Positions 15,576 to 21,154 of a DNA stretch of 22,325 bases are shown here, piece by piece (position 1 is the first letter of the stretch; every line of letters begins with the position of its first letter). Source of the stretch: a virus; IMG/VR virus record IMGVR_UViG_3300042561_001139, positions 1-22,325 of that record. The stretch is one strand, 5' to 3'. A model generated the notes under the pieces. The model was not told where the DNA came from. It did no database searches and worked only from the letters and a program-made list of their open reading frames with translations. The position numbers and the translations under genes are program-made.

Positions 15576-16189
15576 ACCCTGGCCCCCACCACCCGCTCGG
15601 GCTGCCCCTGATATTTTCCCGCTCGATCGGCGTAAGTCGTCTCGCAGGGATCCCCTTCAAAAAAGAGCAGCTGGCAGATGCCCTCCTCCGCGTAGATGCG
15701 GCAGTCGGCACCAGATGAGTTGCTGAACTCCAAGGTGAGGTGACCCTCCCAGGCGGCCTCTGCTGGTGTCATGTTGGCAATGATCCCCAGCCTGGCGTAA
15801 GTGCTTTTGCCTAGGCAGATTACGGTGATATTGGGCGGCACCCGCAGTTTTTCAAGCGCCACCCCCAGGCCATAGGTGTGGGCCGGCAGGATGAAATAGC
15901 GGCCGTCTTCGTCCTGCTGCAGGGGGGCCGGCTCCAGGTTGCGGGGGTTGGGCCGCTTGGGGTTCATCAGGGTGGCAGGGGAATGGCGGAAGGTCAGGAA
16001 CTCGGCGGCGGAGAGACGGATGTCGTAGCCGTAGCTGCTGGTGCCGAAGCTCAGCACCGGGCGCTTGTTGTCCCACGGCTCGCGCAGCGAACCATCCATG
16101 GCGTCAACCTCCCTCACCAGCTTCGCCTGAAAGGGCTCGATCATGCCGGCGGCGGCCTGGGCTCTGATCCATTTGTCGTTTTTCAGCAT
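15572..16189 (-). CDS. dcd: dCTP deaminase
   Basis: The 205-aa enzyme converts dCTP to dUTP for thymidylate synthesis. Motifs are SSYGYDIRLS at 51-60, LGKSTYARLG at 126-135 (nucleotide-binding Lys/Ser/Arg) and HLTLEFSNSSG at 150-160 with the catalytic Glu154, followed by EGICQLLFFEG. The N-terminal region carries a charged stretch (about 26-43, including AMDGSLREPW). It looks like a picocyanobacterial host copy. ATG 16189 has no Shine-Dalgarno; it is preceded 6 nt earlier by the stop of a 12-codon micro-ORF. The stop overlaps the tmk start (ATGA). Confidence 0.93.
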   Translation of the reverse strand: MLKNDKWIRAQAAAGMIEPFQAKLVREVDAMDGSLREPWDNKRPVLSFGTSSYGYDIRLSAAEFLTFRHSPATLMNPKRPNPRNLEPAPLQQDEDGRYFILPAHTYGLGVALEKLRVPPNITVICLGKSTYARLGIIANMTPAEAAWEGHLTLEFSNSSGADCRIYAEEGICQLLFFEGDPCETTYADRAGKYQGQPERVVGARV

Positions 16190-16195
16190 TGGAAT

Positions 16196-16234
16196 TCAAG
16201 GGTGAGGGTAAATGGGGTGGAGTGTGGGTGTCAT
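16196..16234 (-). CDS. Micro-ORF before dcd, 12 aa
   Basis: The peptide MTPTLHPIYPHP starts in an ATGA overlap with the preceding micro-ORF and stops 6 nt before the dcd ATG. It is rich in Pro and His, so ribosomes could pause on it; it may act as a leader peptide that hands ribosomes to dcd, which lacks its own ribosome binding site. The 10-mer TGAATTCCAA precedes both this region's ATG and the dcd ATG. Whether it is translated is unknown. Confidence 0.3.
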   Translation of the reverse strand: MTPTLHPIYPHP

Positions 16235-16281
16235 GGTTGGAATTCAGAAATAAGGGTGGATAGGGATGAACCGCTGTTCAT
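16231..16281 (-). CDS. Micro-ORF after the Lar-like gene, 16 aa
   Basis: The peptide MNSGSSLSTLISEFQP begins in an ATGA overlap with the stop of the Lar-like gene (16278-16281) and ends in an ATGA overlap with the next micro-ORF (16231-16234). It exactly fills part of an 88-nt gap. The perfect chaining at both ends argues for ribosome hand-over rather than chance, but the peptide itself may have no function. Confidence 0.35.
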   Translation of the reverse strand: MNSGSSLSTLISEFQP

Positions 16282-16487
16282 GGGTCCGGCTCGTCGGCGA
16301 TGCGTGCTTGAGCGTTATTCCAACGACATACTGCGCGATGCCCCGTTTTGCAATACTTAGTTGAGTGATTACAGTTAAAACATATAATTTTCCAAGTATC
16401 ACGAAAATCCCAGTCTTCCTGAAGCCTGCCTGGAATGTTGCACTTTGCGCAATTAGCTATTGCTGGAGTGCGTATTTTCTGCTTCAC
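16278..16487 (-). CDS. Lar-like zinc-ribbon protein
   Basis: The 69-aa protein has CAKC at 13-16 and CFNC at 36-39, a Trp/aromatic stretch between them, and ends the fold with HRAVCRWNNA at 50-59. This CxxC-x19-CxxC-x16-WN layout matches the restriction alleviation protein Lar and similar phage zinc ribbons that modulate type I restriction enzymes. I choose GTG 16487 because GGGGAGG lies 7 nt upstream, supplied by the palindromic repeat copy at 16493-16509; a longer version from 16571 would add a Gly-rich shadow of the overlapping gene. The gene overlaps the end of the 520-aa ORF by 35 nt. Confidence 0.6.
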   Translation of the reverse strand: MKQKIRTPAIANCAKCNIPGRLQEDWDFRDTWKIICFNCNHSTKYCKTGHRAVCRWNNAQARIADEPDP

Positions 16488-18015
16488 ACCTCCACCTCCC
16501 CAGCCTGGGCAGGGGGATTGCATTGCAAGGAAGCCAGTGGGTGGCATTTTCTGCCCATTCCAGAGGCTCAAAGCTCCACCAAGGCACCCCCTCTAGCTCG
16601 GGATTGAAGCACCAGCACTTCCCGATGGTTGCGCCCTCATTGAACAGGCAATCTTTAGCCTCCGGACGCCGCTCGCTCACTGCCACCGGCACCCCTCGCA
16701 ATGTGGCCAGCTCGGCGGCTTGCTGATCGAACAATGCAGCAAAGCGGTCAAGATGCACGCCGGTAGAAGTAGCCCATCGGCCCGCAATTTTTAGTAAAGC
16801 CACCAACTCCCCCACCTCCCCAGCCTGGGGCGCTGGAATGGCGCGGATCGCTTCAATGGCCGCATCGGCAATCTCGGCCACGCGGTCGTCGTCTTTGGCC
16901 ACCGGCACAAAATCATCTGGGCCCATGGTCCCGCAGCTCCAGGCGCTCCATACGCGCAGGCAGTCATAGGCTCCGCTGCCCAGTGCCTCGGCTACGGCCT
17001 GGTAGACCGCCTCGCGGCGTTGGTCGTCAAGCTCGGCCACCGGCACAGACACCTCCCCAGCCTGGGCCTCCACCCCAACGCCAAACACCGCTCTGGTCTG
17101 CGAATCCCAGGGCCCCACCGCCGCTCGTCTGAGCACGCCCACGACCGTATCAATGGCGCCATGCCAGGCCACCCCCTCTGCCCCGGTGTGGCCGCCTGAG
17201 TAATCGTGGCAGCCCTGGGCTAGGCGAATGGCGTCTTGGAATGTGGGGCGGGCCACCTCCCCAGCCTGGGGCGCTGGCGGGGTGGCGGGGCGGGCGGGCA
17301 GGCCGTAGTTGACCAGCATTGCGGCGGCCCGCTGCAGGAGAGCGTGGGCCGATGATCCTGGCGAATGAAGGCCACATTCCTTGATTAGCAGGGCGCTTAG
17401 GTTTGCCGCCATCAGCTGATCAGTGGCCAAATCTTCCGGCGCTTGCGAGGTGGGTCCGACGCAGGAGCAGGCCCCTGGCGTCGGGCAGCCACGTGGCTCG
17501 ATCGCTACCGGCTGGCCTGGTGGATTGTCCCTTAGCCAGGCCTCAGCGCGGCTGCTGATTGCTGCGATCTCGCCCACGGTGTGGGCGCCAATGTGGCTGG
17601 CCATTGCGGCCACCTTTTCCAGCAGCGGGCGGACGGCGAGGGCTTCGGCGGGTGTCTCTGGCGCTGGAGGTGTGGGGCAACCCGCTGCAGGGGGCTCCGC
17701 CGCCAGGTCGTAAAGATCCTTTTCGCTTGGCCTTTCCACTTGTGGCTTAGCCTTCAGGACGGCGCGGGCATAATCAACAAGATCAGGCGCTATGCTTTGC
17801 AGCAGATCAATTGGCTTCAAATTGTGGTGGGGTGCCGCAATCTGGACCATTGCCAAGAGGTTTTGCTCTAGGCGCTTAGGCAATAATTCCCATAACTGAA
17901 TGTCTGTTAACGCCCCGGTTGCGGAAGTTTCTGGTGAGGGTTGGGACAATGCACGGTCGGCGGGCGTGGTCATGGTTCTGGGTTGATGAGTAATTCGGAT
18001 TCGACCGGGCATCAT
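16453..18015 (-). CDS. Modular protein with DUF551-like C-terminus, 520 aa
   Basis: ATG 18015 has GAGGAA 5 nt upstream and overlaps a 28-codon ORF by ATGA; Met15 (17973) is an alternative start. The protein is a string of Ala-rich helical modules joined by three PQAGEV or AQAGEV linkers (about 249-254, 317-322, 396-401). Residues about 445-503 look like DUF551: VPVAVSERRPEAKDC, a Trp-rich core, and NATHWLPCNAIPLP. DUF551 proteins are common in phage early regions and have no known function. The last 17 residues (from RLGRWRCE) are in a frame that differs from the linker pattern: the repeat copy here, read one base over, would give PPAQAGEVEV and stop in a GTGA overlap with the Lar-like gene, so a recent frameshift is likely. 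Internal C-x-C pairs (GCPTPGACSC) are noted near 177-185. Confidence 0.7.
   Translation of the reverse strand: MMPGRIRITHQPRTMTTPADRALSQPSPETSATGALTDIQLWELLPKRLEQNLLAMVQIAAPHHNLKPIDLLQSIAPDLVDYARAVLKAKPQVERPSEKDLYDLAAEPPAAGCPTPPAPETPAEALAVRPLLEKVAAMASHIGAHTVGEIAAISSRAEAWLRDNPPGQPVAIEPRGCPTPGACSCVGPTSQAPEDLATDQLMAANLSALLIKECGLHSPGSSAHALLQRAAAMLVNYGLPARPATPPAPQAGEVARPTFQDAIRLAQGCHDYSGGHTGAEGVAWHGAIDTVVGVLRRAAVGPWDSQTRAVFGVGVEAQAGEVSVPVAELDDQRREAVYQAVAEALGSGAYDCLRVWSAWSCGTMGPDDFVPVAKDDDRVAEIADAAIEAIRAIPAPQAGEVGELVALLKIAGRWATSTGVHLDRFAALFDQQAAELATLRGVPVAVSERRPEAKDCLFNEGATIGKCWCFNPELEGVPWWSFEPLEWAENATHWLPCNAIPLPRLGRWRCEAENTHSSNS
16493..17270 (-). repeat. Four dispersed copies of a 17-bp near-palindrome
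   Basis: CACCTCCCCAGCCTGGG occurs on the + strand at 16493-16509, 16813-16829, 17050-17066 and 17254-17270. Its core CCCCAG-C-CTGGG(G) is an inverted repeat with a single central base. Copies two and four share a longer 24-bp version ending GCGCTGG. On the coding strand the element contains GGGGAGG. Three copies encode PQAGEV or AQAGEV linkers; the first is read in another frame and acts as the ribosome binding site of the Lar-like gene. Confidence 0.85.
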
Positions 18016-18098
18016 CGGACTTCCTCGCGCAGTAGATCGGCAAAGTAGTTGGCGCTTGTGAAGCGTTGATCGCGGGCATTAGCGGAGAGGGCTTGCAT
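18012..18098 (-). CDS. Small ORF, 28 aa, upstream of the 520-aa gene
   Basis: The ORF runs from ATG 18098 to TGA 18014-18012, overlapping the start of the 520-aa gene by ATGA. The peptide (MQALSANARDQRFTSANYF followed by ADLLREEVR) has a balanced, helix-forming composition unlike a random frame. Its 3' end encodes the GAGGAA that serves the next gene. No family is recognised; no Shine-Dalgarno precedes it. Confidence 0.45.
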   Translation of the reverse strand: MQALSANARDQRFTSANYFADLLREEVR

Positions 18099-18110
18099 AA
18101 TCAACAGCCA

Positions 18111-18147
18111 AGGGTAAAGAATTAAAGGGTAAAAGGGTAAAGAATTA
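18111..18147. repeat. Direct repeat of 14 bp with a third partial copy
   Basis: AGGGTAAAGAATTA occurs at 18111-18124 and 18134-18147, 23 bp apart (about two helical turns), with AAGGGTAAA between them. The second copy contains the stop codon of the FGE-fold gene. This A/T-rich block lies directly upstream of the 28-aa / 520-aa genes and could be an operator or part of a promoter. Confidence 0.5.
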
Positions 18148-19074
18148 GTCCTGGGGGAGGCAACAGACGCGGAAACCGACGTCGTCGACGCGGACGTCCG
18201 GGGGGCCGTTGCTGCGGTAAGCCGAGCGGCAGCCCCTGGGGGAGCTGCCCCACGACCCGCCGCGCAGCAGCTTTCTCAGGCTGCGGTCCTCCACCCAGGC
18301 CCCACCGTCGGTCGGTGCCCCGTGGTAATTGTGGTGCCATTCATCCAGGCACCATTCCCAGACGTTGCCGTGCATGTCATGCAGGCCCCAGTTGTTAGCT
18401 GGAAAACTTGCTACATCAGTGGTTTGCTCAGTGCTGTAATTGGCCCGCTCCGGCGTCAGCTTGTCTCCAAAATGAAACTGCGTGGTAGTGCCAGCGCGGC
18501 AGGCGTACTCCCACTGGGCTTCGCTCGGCAGGCCGTAACACTGGCCCGTGCGCTGGCTCAGCCGGCGGCAGAACTCCAGCGCATCAAACCAGCTCACCAT
18601 CTCCACCGGACGGTTTGCTCCCTTGAAGTAAGAAGGATCGGGGTCCAGGTCGCGCTCCAGCTTCTGCCAACCCGCCACCTCCCGCCATTGGGCTTGGGTG
18701 ATCGGTGTCTGGGCCATAAAGAAAGAGCCCAGGGTCACCTCGTGCTGGGGGCCTTCGTCGCCGTCCCGGCCTGGTTCATCGGCCGGGGAGCCCATCAGGA
18801 AGCGGCCGGCGGGGATGAGGACCATTGGGATCAGGCTGTCATCTACCGGGGCGGCTGGTACTGGTAGATCGTTGGCCCCACGCTCCAGGGCCTCCAGCCG
18901 GCGGCAGAGCGCGGCGATAGTCCTGTTGTAGCTGTCCAGGAACTTTGTATCATCTCGATCGCGGGCATCGGCGCGGGCGATCAGGTGCAGTAGCGCCTGG
19001 GCGTCACGCTGGCCGGCATCGGCGGCATGGTTGAGCCAGGCCAAGGTTTGGGGGGGAAGGGGAAGGGTGCTCAT
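18145..19074 (-). CDS. FGE-sulfatase-fold protein, putative DGR variable protein
   Basis: The 309-aa protein has a helical N-terminus (about 10-70) and an FGE-sulfatase (C-type-lectin-like) domain from about 83: PMVLIPAGRFLMGSPADEPG, TPITQAQWREV, RPVEMVSWFDALEFCRRLS, GLPSEAQWEYACRAGT, NNWGLHDMHGNVWEWCLDEW and a final RGGSW...GFRV unit. True formylglycine-generating enzymes modify sulfatases, but this fold is also the main variable-protein fold of cyanobacterial DGRs. In residues 276-299 the 14 positions variable in such proteins are all NNC codons. GAGG lies 7 nt before the start, which also overlaps a 23-codon ORF by ATGA. A ligand-binding rather than enzymatic role is inferred. No reverse transcriptase or template repeat is in the window. 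Confidence 0.88.
   Translation of the reverse strand: MSTLPLPPQTLAWLNHAADAGQRDAQALLHLIARADARDRDDTKFLDSYNRTIAALCRRLEALERGANDLPVPAAPVDDSLIPMVLIPAGRFLMGSPADEPGRDGDEGPQHEVTLGSFFMAQTPITQAQWREVAGWQKLERDLDPDPSYFKGANRPVEMVSWFDALEFCRRLSQRTGQCYGLPSEAQWEYACRAGTTTQFHFGDKLTPERANYSTEQTTDVASFPANNWGLHDMHGNVWEWCLDEWHHNYHGAPTDGGAWVEDRSLRKLLRGGSWGSSPRGCRSAYRSNGPPDVRVDDVGFRVCCLPQD
18160..18267 (-). other. Putative DGR variable region
   Basis: This segment encodes LRGGSW through FRVCC at the very end of the FGE-fold gene. Positions 276, 277, 278, 281, 286, 288-291, 294 and 296-299 are all codons ending in C (NNC), as expected if a template with AAC codons is copied with adenine mutagenesis. The constant framework codons between them use other third bases too (AGG, TCG, GCT, CCG, GGT). 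One AAC (Asn289) is kept. Confidence 0.6.
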
Positions 19075-19142
19075 GGTTGGTCCTCAGTGGTGGGTTGGTA
19101 ATTGACCATGTGATCGGGCAGGGGTGGTAGGGAGCCGGTCAT
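19071..19142 (-). CDS. Micro-ORF, 23 aa, between ASCH-like and FGE-fold genes
   Basis: The start forms an ATGA overlap with the stop of the ASCH-like gene (19139-19142), and the stop forms an ATGA overlap with the start of the FGE-fold gene (19071-19074). The frame is exactly 24 codons and fills the whole gap. The peptide begins MTGSLPPLPDHMVNYQPTT and is rich in Pro and polar residues. Its 3' end carries the GAGG used by the next gene. Perfect chaining at both ends favours real translation. Confidence 0.5.
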   Translation of the reverse strand: MTGSLPPLPDHMVNYQPTTEDQP

Positions 19143-19519
19143 GGTTTGATCAAAGAAAACAACATTTGATACTGTTCGATTGTTTGGCCAGGCTTTACCA
19201 ATCGGCGAAACCAAGCGTCCATTTTTTCTTGGCTGTCAAAGCCTTCGATCACATATAGGTCTGTAATCGCATGGCGTAAATTGTCGCCTGCCAAATGATA
19301 GCTAATTACGCCTGCCGCGTCACTGGCTATTGTTATCGGATCTGCACTGCAAGCAATTACAGCCGGGCCGTTTACATGTTTGCTTCGGTAGGGTAAACCT
19401 TCCCAACGAAACAACTGGATCGGGACACCCAATGGCCATGGGTTTGGCCGGATGGTGCTGACTTTGATGCCGTCCAGTACCTTTTGATGGAACTGCTCAG
19501 CCAGGGGGCGTTTGATCAT
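19139..19519 (-). CDS. ASCH-domain-like phage protein, 126 aa
   Basis: ATG 19519 is chosen because it overlaps the upstream stop (ATGA) and starts the recognisable domain; the frame is open 17 codons further. The N-terminus MIKRPLAEQFHQKVLDGIK followed by VSTIRP matches the ASCH / EVE-like pattern of a helix, a Gly-Lys turn and TIR. ASCH domains are beta-barrels thought to bind RNA or modified nucleotides, and small ASCH proteins are common in phage early regions. The rest includes ITDLYVIEGFDSQEKMDAWF. No catalytic residue is assigned. Confidence 0.6.
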   Translation of the reverse strand: MIKRPLAEQFHQKVLDGIKVSTIRPNPWPLGVPIQLFRWEGLPYRSKHVNGPAVIACSADPITIASDAAGVISYHLAGDNLRHAITDLYVIEGFDSQEKMDAWFRRLVKPGQTIEQYQMLFSLIKP

Positions 19520-19956
19520 GGCAGCCCCCCCGCCAGGTGCCTGACAGCCCAGGCCCGAACCCTTACCCATCGCTGGGGGCGGGCGGCTGCCATGTTGCTA
19601 TCCGACCAACCCTCATTAGCCTCAACAACAGCCCAGGCCAGTGCCGGGGCAACGTCGAACGGCTCCGCAAAATGCGGGGGATCGAGGTCTTCCTCCATCG
19701 GGTGGAACCAGAGCGGCACAGCTGCCGCCCCTCGGTAGCGACGAACCGCCCCGAACGCACAGCAACAGCCGGTCACTTCATCCTCCAGGGCCCCGGCGGA
19801 TAACTCGGGGCTGGGCAAATCGTCGAGCCCCGCCACCAGATCGCGCAACAGCCGCTGACCGCGTTGGCCACGGATGGCAGATCGCAGGGCCCCGGCCTGC
19901 TGGCCCTGCATCCAGGGTTCGGCGTCGCCATAGTCATCTTGGTAGAGGCGGCTCAC
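19516..19956 (-). CDS. Conserved phage protein of unknown function, 146 aa
   Basis: The protein starts with GTG 19956, in a GTGA overlap with the upstream gene and with AGGGG about 8 nt before it. It has the pattern AIRGQRGQRLLRDLVAGLDD, then a CAFGAVRRYRG segment, then HFAEPFDVAPALAWAVVEAN and a C-terminal RWVRVRAWAVRHLA. This order is familiar from a widespread family of phage early proteins (RGKRGQxFLREL...CALGA) whose function is not known. A CCC cluster lies at about residues 63-65. It is chained to the ASCH-like gene by ATGA. Confidence 0.65.
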   Translation of the reverse strand: MSRLYQDDYGDAEPWMQGQQAGALRSAIRGQRGQRLLRDLVAGLDDLPSPELSAGALEDEVTGCCCAFGAVRRYRGAAAVPLWFHPMEEDLDPPHFAEPFDVAPALAWAVVEANEGWSDSNMAAARPQRWVRVRAWAVRHLAGGLP

Positions 19957-20432
19957 GGCTGCACCCCTAGCGCCCGCAGAATCGCCGCGCGCTCGTCTGC
20001 GCGGCCACGGTTGTAGATAGCGCGGCGTGCGTCATTAGGCCAGAAACTGCCATCCCACACCTTCAACAGCTCCTCATCTGTCGCCACCGGATCGGCGCCG
20101 GGCGGTGGGAGCTGGGGGGATTGAGTCTGGCGCTGGCGGGCCCAAGCGATGGCCAGCAGGGCGACCCCGTGCGAGACGGGCGGGCCGCCATATAGCCACT
20201 CGTGAGACGCGATTGATTTCCATCGCTCCATCTGCTCGTCGCTCGGCAGGTCAGCCAGGTCATCGAGCAAGCGGGGTGGGACTGGGCCAGGGTCGCGGTC
20301 GCCATAAATCAGCCGCCCGCCAGTGGGTTGAGGTTTGGTGGGGGGACCGGGCGGGTCGGGCTCAAAAGGTAAGCGCTTGTTACATGGGGATGGCCCCGCT
20401 AGCGAATCCCGCAGCCAATTCAGGAGTCCCAT
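19953..20432 (-). CDS. Phage protein, 159 aa, with DARRAIYNRGRADER end
   Basis: ATG 20432 is chosen because it forms a TGATG junction with the ssb stop and AGGAGG lies about 10 nt upstream; the longer frame to 20678 is a shadow of ssb. The protein begins with an amphipathic segment (MGLLNWLRDSLAG), continues with a Pro-rich stretch to about residue 50, has a central helical part (EQMERWKSIASHEWLYGG) and ends with ATDEELLKVWDGSFW and DARRAIYNRGRADERA. The last part resembles a short domain seen in several cyanobacterial phage early proteins. Function unknown. Confidence 0.6.
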   Translation of the reverse strand: MGLLNWLRDSLAGPSPCNKRLPFEPDPPGPPTKPQPTGGRLIYGDRDPGPVPPRLLDDLADLPSDEQMERWKSIASHEWLYGGPPVSHGVALLAIAWARQRQTQSPQLPPPGADPVATDEELLKVWDGSFWPNDARRAIYNRGRADERAAILRALGVQP

Positions 20433-21115
20433 CAGAAAGGCGCCTCCTCTTCCGATTGGCCGCCGTAGCCAGAGGCCGAATACCCACCACCACCGGCTCC
20501 ACCCTCGGCGTCTCGCTTGCTGCCCAGCAGCTTCAGCCAATCCACATTGATGACCGGCTTGGTGCGCTCCTCGCCGCTGCTGCGGTCGGTCCAGCGGTCG
20601 AGCTTGAATGATCCGGTGATGCCCAACAATGAGCCCTTGCGCACGTAGTCTGCAGCGACCTGGGCTTGGTTGCCCCATATCTCCAAGGGGAACCAGTCGG
20701 GCTTATCGTCCCGGCTGCGGCGGTTTACGGCCAGGGTGAATTTGGCGTTGACCTTGCCCGACTCGAAGTAACGGACTTCGGGGTCGCTGCCGGCCCTGCC
20801 TGCCAGGGCAACGGAATTGACGCCGGGGCGATCGAGGGGCATGGCGACCCGGTGGAAGTCCTCTAGCTGAAACTCCGGCGGCTTGCCTTGCTCGATCCTG
20901 AGCCGGCCAGCGACGATCGCCCAGGAGTCCTGCGTGATGTTTGCCATCACGTCGGGGGCCAGCGCATCCCAGGCCGTCACCTGCAGCGGCATGGGGGGGT
21001 CTGTTTGTTTGTAAGGGGTGATCTCAACGTTGAAGGATGCCAGCTGCTTGTCACCGCTGGGGGCTATCAGGGCCGGCGGCGACGTGATGTAGGCCAGCAA
21101 AGTAAGCCGATTCAT
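20432..21115 (-). CDS. ssb: Single-stranded DNA-binding protein with two OB folds
   Basis: The 227-aa protein has two OB-like domains: residues 1-75 (MNRLTLLAYITSPPA ... AIVAGRLRIE) and 99-200 (NSVALAGRAGSDPEVRYF ... KPVINVDWLKLLGSK). A Gly-rich linker (about 203-220) leads to an acidic tip, SEEEAPF, the docking signal for partner proteins in bacterial SSBs. Two OB folds per chain recall Deinococcus-Thermus SSB, which works as a dimer. The second domain keeps the usual SSB pattern better than the first. The start ATG directly abuts a run of 12 C on the coding strand and has no Shine-Dalgarno. It lies beside the recombination genes and would protect ssDNA. Confidence 0.85.
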   Translation of the reverse strand: MNRLTLLAYITSPPALIAPSGDKQLASFNVEITPYKQTDPPMPLQVTAWDALAPDVMANITQDSWAIVAGRLRIEQGKPPEFQLEDFHRVAMPLDRPGVNSVALAGRAGSDPEVRYFESGKVNAKFTLAVNRRSRDDKPDWFPLEIWGNQAQVAADYVRKGSLLGITGSFKLDRWTDRSSGEERTKPVINVDWLKLLGSKRDAEGGAGGGGYSASGYGGQSEEEAPF

Positions 21116-21127
21116 GGGGGGGGGGGG
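21116..21127. repeat. 12-bp G:C homopolymer at the ssb start
   Basis: Twelve G on the + strand (12 C on the coding strand) touch the ATG of ssb. The tract occupies the spacer and Shine-Dalgarno position. Such runs slip easily in replication and sequencing. Confidence 0.9.
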
Positions 21128-21154
21128 ATTCGATGGGATGGGATAGGGCAGTGA

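Noticed and set aside
16488-16571. Long version of the Lar-like protein from 16571
   Set aside because: The added part is read through the end of the overlapping gene and the Gly-rich repeat; GTG 16487 has a good ribosome binding site.
18160-18267. NNC codons of the variable region as mere GC3 bias
   Set aside because: Framework codons in the same stretch use G and T third bases, while all 14 variable positions end in C. I keep the DGR idea, though a genome-wide codon test would be decisive.
18145-19074. FGE-fold protein as a working formylglycine-generating enzyme
   Set aside because: No sulfatase is nearby, and the C-terminal part matches DGR variable proteins better than sulfatase-modifying enzymes.
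19953-20678. Long version (241 aa) of the 159-aa protein
   Set aside because: The extra 82 residues are Arg/Gln-rich shadow of the ssb gene; the TGATG junction and AGGAGG support ATG 20432.
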